Position numbers and translations under genes: made by a program
Assembly: GCA_044346745.1 (NCBI GenBank)
Contig: JBIIYQ010000088.1
Location: forward strand, 1-12,412
Source of the DNA: UKL13-2 sp044346745
GTDB lineage: Bacteria > Pseudomonadota > Gammaproteobacteria > Burkholderiales > Usitatibacteraceae
DNA: 12,412 bases
Reading direction: 5' to 3'
Shown: positions 6,086 through 12,412 of the stretch, one piece after another
Layout: each line of letters starts with the position of its first letter
Numbering within the stretch: position 1 is the stretch's first letter
Notes under the pieces: generated by a model
Database searches by the model: none
Told to the model about the DNA's origin: nothing
The model's input: only the letters and a program-made list of their open reading frames with translations

Positions 6086-7074
6086 TGGCGACAAAGTCTG
6101 CGCAAAGAGCGATCGCGTCGCTTGTCGCAGATGCGCTTACCATCATCGAGGCATTCGGTATTCCTCTCGCAGGGCTAACCGAGCGCCGCAAGCTAAAGAT
6201 GGCGAAAGCGTTCTTGGCTGTATCGGGCATGAAGCCCAACATGTCATGGTCGGATGTGAAATCAAATGACGATGGGCACCGCTTGCGCTCGCGCGAAGTC
6301 ATCGATTGGATGAACAAGCATTTTGGCGAATCCATTTCGAGCGGATCGTACGACGACATTCGGCGCAAAGATCTGATTTATCTCGTTGAAGCGGGCGTCG
6401 TATTAAAAGCGGCGGAAAGAGACAACGCAAAAACAAACGACGGTACTAGAGCCAATGCCTTAAGTCCGGAGTATGCCTCAGCCATGCGGGCATTTGGCAC
6501 CAAGAGTTGGGCGAAAGAGTGCGCCGCGGTGATGAAGAATCGCGAGACTCTCCTTGATGCCCTTTCGCGGAAGCGAATGCTGGAGCGCATTCCGCTGACG
6601 CTTGGGGGCCAGGAGTTCACACTTAGTCCTGGCGCGCATAACGCTATTCAGCGGGCAATCGTAGAAGACTTTTTGCCGTTGTTCGGCTACGGTGCAAAGG
6701 TTTTATATCTCGGTGACACGGAGCAAAAGAACCTATATCAACTTGATGATGACTTGCGCAAACTAGGATTTTTCGAGCTTGCGCACGACAAGTTGCCAGA
6801 TGTAGTTGCCTACAGTAAATCAAAAAACTGGTTGTATCTCATTGAGGCCGTGGATACTTCTAATCCGATCACGGAGCTGCGTCGAGCTACCTTTATCGAG
6901 TTGACGAAGTCTTGTAAGGCAGGCTTAGTGTTTGTCACCGCATTTGCTGACCGGGCAACATTTCGAAAATTCGCGAAAGACATTGCTTGGGAAACCGAGG
7001 TTTGGATCGCCGAGAACCCGGAACACATGATTCATTTCAACGGCGATAAGTTTTTGGGGCCGTATAAAGGGTAG
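6085..7074 (+). CDS. BsuBI/PstI family type II restriction endonuclease
   Basis: The 329-residue protein matches the BsuBI/PstI restriction-enzyme family along its length. The C-terminal catalytic half (about 175-329) contains the family-typical blocks KVLYLGDTEQKNLY (205-218), HDKLPDVVAY (234-243), KNWLYLIEAV (247-256), CKAGLVFVTAF (277-287), AWETEVWIAE (301-310) and HFNGDKFLGPY (317-327). Pro238-Asp239 and Glu254 form a PD...E-type active site; the usual lysine two residues after Glu is a valine here. The N-terminal half (about 10-165) is probably the helical DNA-binding domain of this family. PstI itself cuts CTGCAG and is guarded by an adenine methylase; here the partner is a cytosine-5 methylase, so the site need not be CTGCAG. 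Several CTGCAG sites occur in this window. Start ATG overlaps the methylase stop, giving methylase-first translation. The gene appears intact. Confidence 0.93.
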   Translation: MATKSAQRAIASLVADALTIIEAFGIPLAGLTERRKLKMAKAFLAVSGMKPNMSWSDVKSNDDGHRLRSREVIDWMNKHFGESISSGSYDDIRRKDLIYLVEAGVVLKAAERDNAKTNDGTRANALSPEYASAMRAFGTKSWAKECAAVMKNRETLLDALSRKRMLERIPLTLGGQEFTLSPGAHNAIQRAIVEDFLPLFGYGAKVLYLGDTEQKNLYQLDDDLRKLGFFELAHDKLPDVVAYSKSKNWLYLIEAVDTSNPITELRRATFIELTKSCKAGLVFVTAFADRATFRKFAKDIAWETEVWIAENPEHMIHFNGDKFLGPYKG

Positions 7075-7087
7075 CGCTTCGGTCGCT
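7073..7087 (+). terminator. Possible weak terminator hairpin after second R-M operon
   Basis: AGCGC and GTCGCT flank a TTCG tetraloop closed by C-G, with one bulged T, giving a small stable hairpin at the stop codon of the endonuclease gene. The following T-run (TTTT near 7098) is about ten bases away, so efficient termination is doubtful. It could equally be a structure in the leader of the next gene. Confidence 0.25.
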
Positions 7088-7112
7088 GCAACCCACCTTT
7101 TGCTCCACCGCC

Positions 7113-8801
7113 ATGACCCTCCCCACCAAAACCATCCGCCAAATCGAAGCCTCGCTCGCCCGCGCCGTCGGTGAAAACGAACCCGGCATTGCGGTTGGTA
7201 TTGCTCAGGGTGGACGTATGGTGTGGGGTGGTGCGCGAGGGTTAGCGAATCTCAAGAACCAAGAAGTCTTCAGCACCAAGACGCCGTTTCGTATTTGTTC
7301 GATCAGCAAACAATTCAGCTGCGCGTTGGTGATGCGCGAAGTTGCGTCGGGTCGAATCGATTTATCCGCGCATCCGAGTCGCTATGTGCCGTGGACTAAA
7401 GTGCTCGACCGCGAGCTCACCATCGCGCATTTGATGCAAAACAAGTCCGGCATTCGTGACCAGTGGGTGATGGCGATGTTCATGGGCGCGCGTGCCGAAC
7501 AAAAGTTCACGCTGGCCGATGGCGTTAGCGCGGTCAAACACGCGCCAACAAGTATGTGGACGCCGGGCAGTCAAAACCTTTATTGCAATGCCAACTTTGA
7601 GATCCTCGGCGAAGTGCTGCAACGGGTGACGGGCGAGAGTGTTGCCGCGCTGTTGCAGAAGCACATCTTTGTCCCTCTCATGATGAGCGACACCACACTT
7701 GGCGTTGATACCGCCGAGCCGATTTCGGGAGATGCGCGCGGTTATCGATTTGTCGACGGCGCATGGCAAGAGGAAGAAAACGCGATTCATTGGGGCGCCT
7801 CGGCGGGCATCGTCAGCACCATTGAAGATTTGCTGAAGTGGGCGGCGTGTTTGCGCGACCCCGCTGCGGCTGGGCTGCCTTGGGTGGGCGACATCACACG
7901 CGCAAGCCCATTCAATGACGGCAACCCCGCAACCTACGCATGTGGCATCAACCATGCGATCATCGCTGGGGGGTACCCCAAGCGCGAAATGCTGGCGCAC
8001 GCCGGCGCGTTGCGCGGCTGGCGCTCCACACTCATGCACTTCGTGGCCGAAGATACATCCATCGCCGTATTCATGAACCGCACCAACTCGCCTAGTGGCA
8101 AATTGCCGCGGGGCGTAGCGATGGAGATTTTGGAGGCGCTGAAGATTCCGCCGATTTGGCAATCCACAAAAGCACCCAGGAAAAGAGTCTCGCTCGCGGG
8201 TGCGGGACTCAACGCCGGAGTCTACGTTTCGCGCGATCAGGGCTTGATGATCCAGCTTCGCGACCACAAGGGTGCTGCGGAAGTGTTTTCACATCTGGAT
8301 TGGTCGGCACTGTCAGCAGGGGGCGCGGGAGAAGATGCCAAGACCATCGCCACCGAAGATGGTGGCATGAAGATGCGTGTGGGTTCACCAGCAGAACTCA
8401 CACTCACGATGCGCGATGACAACGTGTGCACGGTGATGCAACGCATCAAGTCTTCAAAGCCAACGGCTGGGCCGTTCAAGTCAGGTGGGCGCTTTACCTG
8501 CGCGCCGATCAACAGCAGCGTGGAAGTGTTCGTAGACGATACAAAGCCGAAGCAAGTTGCGCTCGCGTTCACCGGCATCTTTGGTGAGGGTGGGGTCTAT
8601 CGGCTGACGGTTGTCAACAATGAAGTCGCTTGGTTTGATTTGCCGCGAGGGGTGGATGAATCACCGCCGGGGCGTGTGCTGGTGGTTTTTGATGCGATTG
8701 AAAACGCCATTGAAGTCAGCTGTATTCTGGCGCGGCGAGTGATTTTTCGGACCGACCAGCACGGCAACGGCTCAACTGTTGTCAGTTTAGTGGCGCATTG
8801 A
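7113..8801 (+). CDS. D-aminopeptidase-like serine hydrolase (S12 / class C beta-lactamase fold)
   Basis: The 562-residue protein has the penicilloyl serine transferase signature: SISK with Ser63 and Lys66 as nucleophile and general base, YCN (157-159), and HAG (296-298) in place of KTG. The surrounding blocks RICSISKQFSCAL, QNKSGIRDQW, YCNANFEIL and AHAGALRGWR strongly resemble the D-aminopeptidase (DAP) of Ochrobactrum anthropi, which removes N-terminal D-amino acids such as D-alanine from peptides. The catalytic domain ends near 345, and about 215 further residues form the two beta-barrel-like C-terminal domains typical of DAP rather than of plain beta-lactamases or esterases. No signal peptide is visible, so a cytosolic enzyme handling D-peptides, for example from peptidoglycan turnover, is likely. 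It starts 38 nt after the R-M operon and could be read from it, but function gives no clear link. A related esterase or amidase is the alternative. Confidence 0.83.
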   Translation: MTLPTKTIRQIEASLARAVGENEPGIAVGIAQGGRMVWGGARGLANLKNQEVFSTKTPFRICSISKQFSCALVMREVASGRIDLSAHPSRYVPWTKVLDRELTIAHLMQNKSGIRDQWVMAMFMGARAEQKFTLADGVSAVKHAPTSMWTPGSQNLYCNANFEILGEVLQRVTGESVAALLQKHIFVPLMMSDTTLGVDTAEPISGDARGYRFVDGAWQEEENAIHWGASAGIVSTIEDLLKWAACLRDPAAAGLPWVGDITRASPFNDGNPATYACGINHAIIAGGYPKREMLAHAGALRGWRSTLMHFVAEDTSIAVFMNRTNSPSGKLPRGVAMEILEALKIPPIWQSTKAPRKRVSLAGAGLNAGVYVSRDQGLMIQLRDHKGAAEVFSHLDWSALSAGGAGEDAKTIATEDGGMKMRVGSPAELTLTMRDDNVCTVMQRIKSSKPTAGPFKSGGRFTCAPINSSVEVFVDDTKPKQVALAFTGIFGEGGVYRLTVVNNEVAWFDLPRGVDESPPGRVLVVFDAIENAIEVSCILARRVIFRTDQHGNGSTVVSLVAH

Positions 8802-8818
8802 CAATGGACTTTAAGATA

Positions 8819-8852
8819 TTGCAGGTCATATCACTAAGTGAGATAGTGTGAT
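8819..8852 (+). promoter_or_regulatory. Candidate operator/promoter of the toxin-antitoxin operon
   Basis: A perfect 11-bp palindrome TCACTAAGTGA (8831-8841) overlaps a second inverted repeat, CACTA (8832-8836) and TAGTG (8844-8848). Such nested repeats just upstream of the first gene are typical operators of the XRE-type antitoxins. A weak promoter fits: TTGCAG (8819-8824), 17 bp, GATAGT (8842-8847). This would start transcription almost at the ATG at 8854. The perfect TTGACA at 8798-8803 lacks a -10 at the right distance. Confidence 0.4.
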
Positions 8853-8853
8853 T

Positions 8854-9243
8854 ATGCGCCGTTCGTTTAAGGCGAGGGTCTTTACACGTTGGGCGACTAA
8901 GACGGGCGTAACAAACGCCGCACTGTGTAACGCCATCAATTAGATGGAAAGAGGGCTCATCGATGCCGACCTTGGCGGCGGCGTGGTTAAGAAGCGCGTT
9001 GCCTTACCAGGTCGCGGAAAGAGCGGTAGCAGCCGCGTACTTGTTGCCACGAACAAAGGCGCGCGCTGGTTCTTCGTGTTTGGATTCGAAAAGAGCGCTC
9101 GTGACAATATTGACGCAGACGAACTCGCAGCGCTGAAAAAACTGGCGCGTGATTTACTGAAGCTGACGGATTCACAGCTTGAACAAGCGACAACCGCCGG
9201 CGCAATAAAGGAGATTTGTGATGACATCCCCAAAACGCACTAG
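8854..9243 (+). pseudogene. HigB/RelE-type toxin gene interrupted by an in-frame amber codon
   Basis: From the ATG at 8854 the frame reads MRRSFKARVFTRWATKTG and on to ALCNAIN, then TAG at 8941-8943, then directly ATG and MERGLIDADLGGGVVKKRVA through to the stop at 9241-9243. Both parts together give one protein of the usual length (129 codons including the TAG) and sequence order of the HigB/RelE-like mRNA-interferase toxins found next to XRE antitoxins; the GLIDADLGGG, RWFFVFGFEK and LAALKKLARDLL blocks are family-typical. The family normally has Glu, Gln or Arg at the amber position, so one substitution (for example CAG or GAG to TAG) explains it. The downstream ATG (8944) opens a 99-residue frame lacking the first strand and helix, which probably cannot make a normal toxin. 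The break could be a true inactivation, a suppressed codon, a stop-start reinitiation site (TAGATG), or a sequencing error. Confidence 0.85.
9207..9213 (+). promoter_or_regulatory. Ribosome binding site of the antitoxin gene
   Basis: AAAGGAG lies 7 nt before the ATG at 9221, inside the end of the toxin frame. This favours ATG 9221 over the GTG at 9218. It is the clearest Shine-Dalgarno sequence in this part of the window and would let the antitoxin be translated well independently of the broken toxin frame. Confidence 0.7.
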
Positions 9244-9541
9244 CCGCATCATTGAAGCCGTACAGGAAACCGCACAGGATTTGGCTGACGTGGGTTTCAT
9301 CACGGCACGTCGCCAGAAGGAATACGGCGTACTCGATATTCCGCCGGTGAAGTCCTTTAGCGATGCCAAAATTCGCGCCTTGCGGAAGCGCCTCAATGTC
9401 AGTCAGTCTGTGCTGGCTGCTGTGCTCAACACGAGCAAATCCACGGTGCAGAAATGGGAAATCGGCGAGAAATCGCCAAGCGGCCCGTCGTTGAAGCTGC
9501 TCAACATTTTGGATGTCAAGGGTATCCATGCGGTGCTGTAA
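9221..9541 (+). CDS. XRE-family antitoxin (HigA-like)
   Basis: The 106-residue protein has a helical N-terminal part (1-45), expected to bind the toxin, and a C-terminal lambda-repressor-type helix-turn-helix at about 50-100 (RALRKRLNVSQSVLAAVLN, then TSKSTVQKWEIGEKSPSGPS, LKLLNIL). In this family the antitoxin neutralises the upstream-encoded RelE/HigB-like toxin and represses the operon by binding palindromes in its promoter, here probably the repeats at 8831-8848. The gene overlaps the toxin end by 23 nt and has its own strong Shine-Dalgarno sequence. The reading frame is intact although the toxin frame is broken, so it may survive as an orphan regulator or as protection against a related toxin elsewhere. 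Confidence 0.88.
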   Translation: MTSPKRTSRIIEAVQETAQDLADVGFITARRQKEYGVLDIPPVKSFSDAKIRALRKRLNVSQSVLAAVLNTSKSTVQKWEIGEKSPSGPSLKLLNILDVKGIHAVL

Positions 9542-9572
9542 ACGGCGTGTAGCGTTGATTATCACCAGTGCA

Positions 9573-9635
9573 ACCCGCTCTCGCGGGTGAGCGTGGAACA
9601 GCGAGGTCAAATTCGCTTATCCTCACGCTGTTCCA
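9573..9635 (+). other. Two hairpins between the TA operon and the DUF6159 gene
   Basis: ACCCGC-TCTC-GCGGGT (9573-9588) forms a 6-bp stem with a 4-nt loop. Next, TGGAACAGCG (9594-9603) pairs perfectly with CGCTGTTCCA (9626-9635) over a 22-nt loop, and AGG/CCT can extend the stem inward past a two-base bulge. No T-run follows either one. The sequence AGCGAGGTC in the second hairpin is repeated at 9647-9655, where it forms the ribosome binding site of the next gene, so the structure could be part of its leader. Confidence 0.4.
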
Positions 9636-9658
9636 GTCCCCAACGTAGCGAGGTCCCC

Positions 9659-10507
9659 ATGTTTGACCGCTTCTCCCGCAGCTGGCAACTCGTCAAAGCC
9701 AGTGGCTCAGTGCTGATGCAGGATAAGGAGCTGCTGCTCTTCCCGCTGATTTCGTCGGTTGCGGCGTTCATTGTTTTGATGTGTTTTGCGTTGCCGCTGT
9801 TTGGCTTTGCCGCAATCGACGGTCTATCGCGCGGCCACGTCGGCGGGCTCGGCTTGTATTTGGTCGGGTTTCTGTTTTACCTCACCCAGTACTTCGTCAT
9901 CTTCTTCTTTAATACAGCGTTGGTCGGTGCGGCAATGATTCGTTTAGACGGCGGGAACCCGACGTTGAGCGATGGTCTATCGATTGCGATGTCGAAGTGG
10001 CAAAACATTCTCGGCTACGCCGCGATCGCCGCCACCGTCGGCCTGTTGTTGCGCGCCGTGCAACGCCGGTCCGGCAGGATCACCAAGTTCGTTGCTGGCC
10101 TGATTGGGATGGGCTGGACCCTGGCAACGTTTTTGGTGGTTCCAGTGTTGGTTGCGCGTGATGTCGGGCCTATTGAAGCGGTAAAACAAAGTGCGACGCT
10201 GCTCACACAAACCTGGGGTGAGAATGCCATCGGCCAGGTGGGAATTGGTGCCGCGTTTGGCATCATCCATTTTGTGCTGGTGTTTTTCGCCGCCGCGATC
10301 ATCATCGTCGCTATGATGCTGAAGAGCGCGGCTGCGCTTGTGACCGCTATCGTGCTTGTTGTGGTCATGTTTATTCTGGTGGCGCTGGTGCAAACGGCAC
10401 TTTCGGCAATTTATGCGGCAGCCCTGTATCGTTACGCAGCTGGCAAACAACAGTCGAGTGGATTTGAGACAACGACATTGGCAAATGCATTTGTGCCGGC
10501 ACGATAG
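9659..10507 (+). CDS. DUF6159-type integral membrane protein
   Basis: The 282-residue protein begins MFDRFSRSWQLVKASGSVL, followed by DKELLLFPL, the recognisable opening of the DUF6159 family. It has about six hydrophobic segments, roughly at 26-50, 64-93, 117-133, 143-166, 194-218 and 224-250, with short charged loops (for example RAVQRRSGR at 132-140). The C-terminus is polar. It is therefore an inner-membrane protein with no catalytic motif; its function is not known. The reading frame extends upstream to 9587, but the family start and GCGAGG at 9648-9653 support the ATG at 9659. It appears to be a single-gene unit: the next gene is separated by a repeat. Confidence 0.82.
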   Translation: MFDRFSRSWQLVKASGSVLMQDKELLLFPLISSVAAFIVLMCFALPLFGFAAIDGLSRGHVGGLGLYLVGFLFYLTQYFVIFFFNTALVGAAMIRLDGGNPTLSDGLSIAMSKWQNILGYAAIAATVGLLLRAVQRRSGRITKFVAGLIGMGWTLATFLVVPVLVARDVGPIEAVKQSATLLTQTWGENAIGQVGIGAAFGIIHFVLVFFAAAIIIVAMMLKSAAALVTAIVLVVVMFILVALVQTALSAIYAAALYRYAAGKQQSSGFETTTLANAFVPAR

Positions 10508-10547
10508 TGCTTCGAACTGCTATCGAAAGCAACAAACTCCAATAAAA

Positions 10548-10607
10548 ACGGGTGTTTTCAGCCACTTTTGCCTGAAGACGCCCGTCAATAAACGACTTTC
10601 ATTTCTT
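10548..10607 (+). repeat. Dispersed repeat, copy 3, with a 14-bp hairpin
   Basis: The arms 10548-10561 (ACGGGTGTTTTCAG) and 10572-10585 (CTGAAGACGCCCGT) pair at all 14 positions, two of them G-T, around a 10-nt loop. The core 10559-10607 is 44/49 identical to 2637-2685 and ends 2 nt before the nitroreductase ATG. On the minus strand the hairpin is followed by a T5 run, so it resembles a minus-strand intrinsic terminator; on the plus strand no T-run follows. This is the best-preserved palindrome of the three copies. The remaining bases 10508-10547 show nothing recognisable. Confidence 0.7.
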
Positions 10608-10609
10608 AT

Positions 10610-11353
10610 ATGTCATCCGCTGCAGATCATCTTTCCGCCTTAATCCGTCAACGCCGCAGCGTGCGGGACTTCCGACGCACGCCGATCCCGAACGAAGTGC
10701 TCTATGCCGTGCTCGACGACGCCAACTGGTCACCCAGCTGGTCGAACACACAGCCGTATCGGATTGCGATTGCCAGTGGCCCGCTGCGCGATCAATTGGC
10801 TGAGGAACTTACTGCACGATTTGATGCAGGCATGAGGGCAATTGCGGGTGGGCTATTCGGCAAAGTCAAAGCGTTTGTCGCGCGAAAAGGTTTGCCGGAT
10901 GGCGACGTGAAAGTGGATTTTGAGTACCCAGAAGACCTGCTCGAACGCCGTCGAGCAACGGGTTACGGCCTTTACAAATTACTCGGCATCGCGCGCGAGG
11001 ATCGCGCCGGGCGTAACGCACAAATGCGGCGCAACTTTGAATTCTTTGGCGCCCCCACCGTGGTGTTTGTTTTTGTGCACAAAGGGCTACGTGAGTTCTC
11101 TGCACTCGATGCCGGCATTTTTCTGCAAACCTTTATGCTCTCTGCCGAAGCAAATGGCCTGGCCACTTGTGCGCAAGGCGCGCTCGCCACGTGGGCGGGG
11201 CCGGTGCGTGCCGCTTTCGATGTGCCAGCCGAATACAATTTGCTTTGTGGCATCTCGGTCGGTTTTGCCTCGGAGCATAAAGTGAATACATTCAACCCGG
11301 GCCGCGCGGATATCGCGGACATGGTCATACCAACACGCGAATCAAACCCATAA
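10610..11353 (+). CDS. Nitroreductase family FMN-dependent oxidoreductase
   Basis: The 247-residue protein has the nitroreductase fold signature: RRSVRDFRRTPIP (15-27) for FMN phosphate binding, the SPSWSNTQPYR block (41-51) near the flavin, and LSAEANGLATCAQGAL (177-192) with the FMN-binding C-terminal region. Members reduce nitro groups, quinones or enones with NAD(P)H as homodimers in the cytosol; the substrate cannot be read from sequence. An insertion of about 60 residues (70-135) is typical of the longer branch of the family. The start at ATG 10610 puts RRSVR at the usual distance. No Shine-Dalgarno sequence is visible, because the repeat occupies the leader almost up to the start codon. 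The next gene begins 19 nt downstream, so the two are probably co-transcribed. Confidence 0.9.
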   Translation: MSSAADHLSALIRQRRSVRDFRRTPIPNEVLYAVLDDANWSPSWSNTQPYRIAIASGPLRDQLAEELTARFDAGMRAIAGGLFGKVKAFVARKGLPDGDVKVDFEYPEDLLERRRATGYGLYKLLGIAREDRAGRNAQMRRNFEFFGAPTVVFVFVHKGLREFSALDAGIFLQTFMLSAEANGLATCAQGALATWAGPVRAAFDVPAEYNLLCGISVGFASEHKVNTFNPGRADIADMVIPTRESNP

Positions 11354-11372
11354 CGTCATCGGCAGGCGGCGC

Positions 11373-12412
11373 ATGAATCGACGGCATTTTCTGGCAACTT
11401 CTATCGGTACCTCAGCGGTGTTGGCCTCCGCAAGACTTCGCACCGCCCACGCCGCGAATCGAGAGCGAGTCCGCATTGGGGTGATAGGTACTGGGCTGCG
11501 CGGCCAAGTACACATCGGTGAATTGCTTAAGCGAAATAATGTAACCATCGCGGCCATTTGTGACCTTGAGCCCGCAATGCTCGGCGGCGCGTTGAAATTA
11601 TGCGAAGCCGCAGGCCACCAGAGGCCACAGGTCTACACCGGCAGCGATCGGGCATGGGAACAGATGCTCGCCAAAACACCTCTCGATGCGGTGCTGATCG
11701 CTACGCCGTGGGAGTGGCACGCGCCGATGTCGATTGCCGCGATGGAGGCGAAGGTGGCGGTCGCCTGTGAAGTGGTGGCAGGCATCACGCTTGAGGACCA
11801 CTGGCAGGTATTGCGCGCCCAGCTTCGTACCCGGACACCCTACATGCTCTTGGAGAATGTTTGTTATCGGCGCGACGTGATGGCTGTTCTCAACATGGTC
11901 CGGCAGGATATGTTCGGTGAACTCGTTCATGTGCAAGGTGGATATCAGCACGATTTACGTGGCGTGAAATTCAACTCAGGCAATCCAGCGCTGCCATATG
12001 AGCGCGGTGCGGAGTTTGGGGCCAAGGGTTGGTCGGAAGCGCGCTGGCGCACCGGGCATTCGGTGAATCGTAATGGCGACTTGTATCCCAGCCACGGCAT
12101 CGGCCCGGCTGCGATGTGGCTCAATATTCATCGCGGTAATCGTTTTACTAGGCTCAGCAGCTTCGCTACCAAGGCGCGCGGGCTCAAGCAGTACGCGGCG
12201 GAAGTCGGTGGTAAGGAACACCGGAGTGCCAAGACCGAGTTTGTGTTGGGGGATGTGGTCACCACGCAGATTGCCTGTGCGAATGGCGAGACGGTTTTAT
12301 TGCAGCACGATACCAATTTGCCGCGACCTTATTCGCTAGGTTTCCGTGTGCAAGGGACGCGTGGCATTTGGATGGATGTGAACAAAAGCCTTTACATCGA
12401 AGGCAAATCACC
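11373..12412 (+). CDS. Tat-exported Gfo/Idh/MocA family protein, GH109-like (partial, 3' end outside window)
   Basis: The frame is open from the ATG at 11373 to the window end, giving 346 codons of an incomplete gene. The N-terminus MNRRHFLATSIGTSAVLASA with AHA near 25-27 is a twin-arginine signal peptide, so the folded, cofactor-loaded protein is likely exported to the periplasm. RIGVIGTGLRG (34-44) is the dinucleotide-binding Rossmann motif. DAVLIATPWEWHAP (105-118), MLLENVCYRRDVMAVLNMV (158-176), GGYQHDLRG (189-197) and SHGIGPAAMWLNIHRGNR (240-257) closely resemble CAZy family GH109, NAD-dependent glycosidases whose founding members are alpha-N-acetylgalactosaminidases. The activity could therefore be removal of N-acetylgalactosamine from glycans, but other Gfo/Idh/MocA enzymes in the same branch are possible. 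A weak AGGCGG precedes the ATG. Confidence 0.85.
   Translation, partial: MNRRHFLATSIGTSAVLASARLRTAHAANRERVRIGVIGTGLRGQVHIGELLKRNNVTIAAICDLEPAMLGGALKLCEAAGHQRPQVYTGSDRAWEQMLAKTPLDAVLIATPWEWHAPMSIAAMEAKVAVACEVVAGITLEDHWQVLRAQLRTRTPYMLLENVCYRRDVMAVLNMVRQDMFGELVHVQGGYQHDLRGVKFNSGNPALPYERGAEFGAKGWSEARWRTGHSVNRNGDLYPSHGIGPAAMWLNIHRGNRFTRLSSFATKARGLKQYAAEVGGKEHRSAKTEFVLGDVVTTQIACANGETVLLQHDTNLPRPYSLGFRVQGTRGIWMDVNKSLYIEGKS

Noticed and set aside
6085..7074. Assigning CTGCAG as the recognition site of the second R-M system
   Set aside because: Family membership does not fix specificity, and the partner methylase is a cytosine enzyme, unlike that of PstI. No sequence evidence decides the site.
7362..8267. 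301-codon open frame on the minus strand within the D-aminopeptidase-like gene
   Set aside because: The sense strand carries SxxK, YxN and HxG motifs in the right order. The antisense product shows no family features.
8798..8803. TTGACA as -35 of the toxin-antitoxin promoter
   Set aside because: The match is perfect, but no -10-like hexamer lies 16-18 bp downstream (the bases there are GC-rich), so I preferred the weaker pair overlapping the palindromes.
9977..10450. 157-codon minus-strand frame, very rich in His, Gln and Asn
   Set aside because: It is antisense to transmembrane segments of the DUF6159 protein; the biased composition is the complement of hydrophobic codons.
10548..10585. 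The hairpin as plus-strand intrinsic terminator of the DUF6159 gene
   Set aside because: No T-run follows on the plus strand. The T-run is on the minus strand, where no gene reads towards it.
2637..10607. The three repeats as integron attC sites separating gene cassettes
   Set aside because: All have the same orientation and follow genes, but no GTTRRRY/RYYYAAC core sites are visible in them and no integrase is in the window.

Overview
The window looks like a chromosomal stretch of a moderately GC-rich beta- or gammaproteobacterium. The evidence is the partial class I ribonucleotide reductase small subunit at the left edge, whose sequence is of the beta/gammaproteobacterial type, and a palindrome of the E. 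coli-type LexA form (CTGT-N8-ACAG) in the middle. All recognisable genes lie on the + strand. No rRNA, tRNA, CRISPR array or transposase was seen.

Layout: (1) 1-1056, 3' part of nrdB. (2) 1206-2585, an AlbA_2/Schlafen-type gene with a GHKL-like ATPase segment. (3) 2597-4728, a first restriction-modification (R-M) operon: a C5-cytosine methyltransferase and a GIY-YIG nuclease with overlapping ATGA. (4) 4802-7074, a second R-M operon: an unrelated C5-cytosine methyltransferase and a BsuBI/PstI-family restriction endonuclease with overlapping TGATG. (5) 7113-8801, a D-aminopeptidase-like serine hydrolase (S12 / class C beta-lactamase fold). (6) 8854-9541, a HigB/RelE-type toxin reading frame broken by an amber codon, followed by an intact XRE-type antitoxin. 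(7) 9659-10507, a DUF6159-type membrane protein. (8) 10610-11353, a nitroreductase. (9) 11373 to the right edge, a Tat-exported Gfo/Idh/MocA protein of the GH109 type.

The most unusual feature is the pair of R-M operons. The methyltransferases are only distantly related and the nucleases belong to different folds. Yet both operons are preceded by versions of the same upstream region of about 140 bp. Each version holds a 28-bp identical block and, nearer the gene, a palindrome matching or nearly matching an SOS (LexA) box next to a plausible -10 element. The sequence between these two blocks has diverged, so the palindrome may be under selection. This suggests, but does not prove, that both R-M systems share one control circuit tied to DNA damage. 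No C-protein gene is present to provide the usual control.

The core of the same upstream region recurs a third time, as a hairpin-forming repeat directly in front of the nitroreductase gene. The element is therefore a dispersed repeat that may also have helped bring the cassettes together. A second notable point is the toxin gene: the family-typical N-terminal 29 codons lie in frame but are separated from the rest by a single TAG that is immediately followed by ATG.
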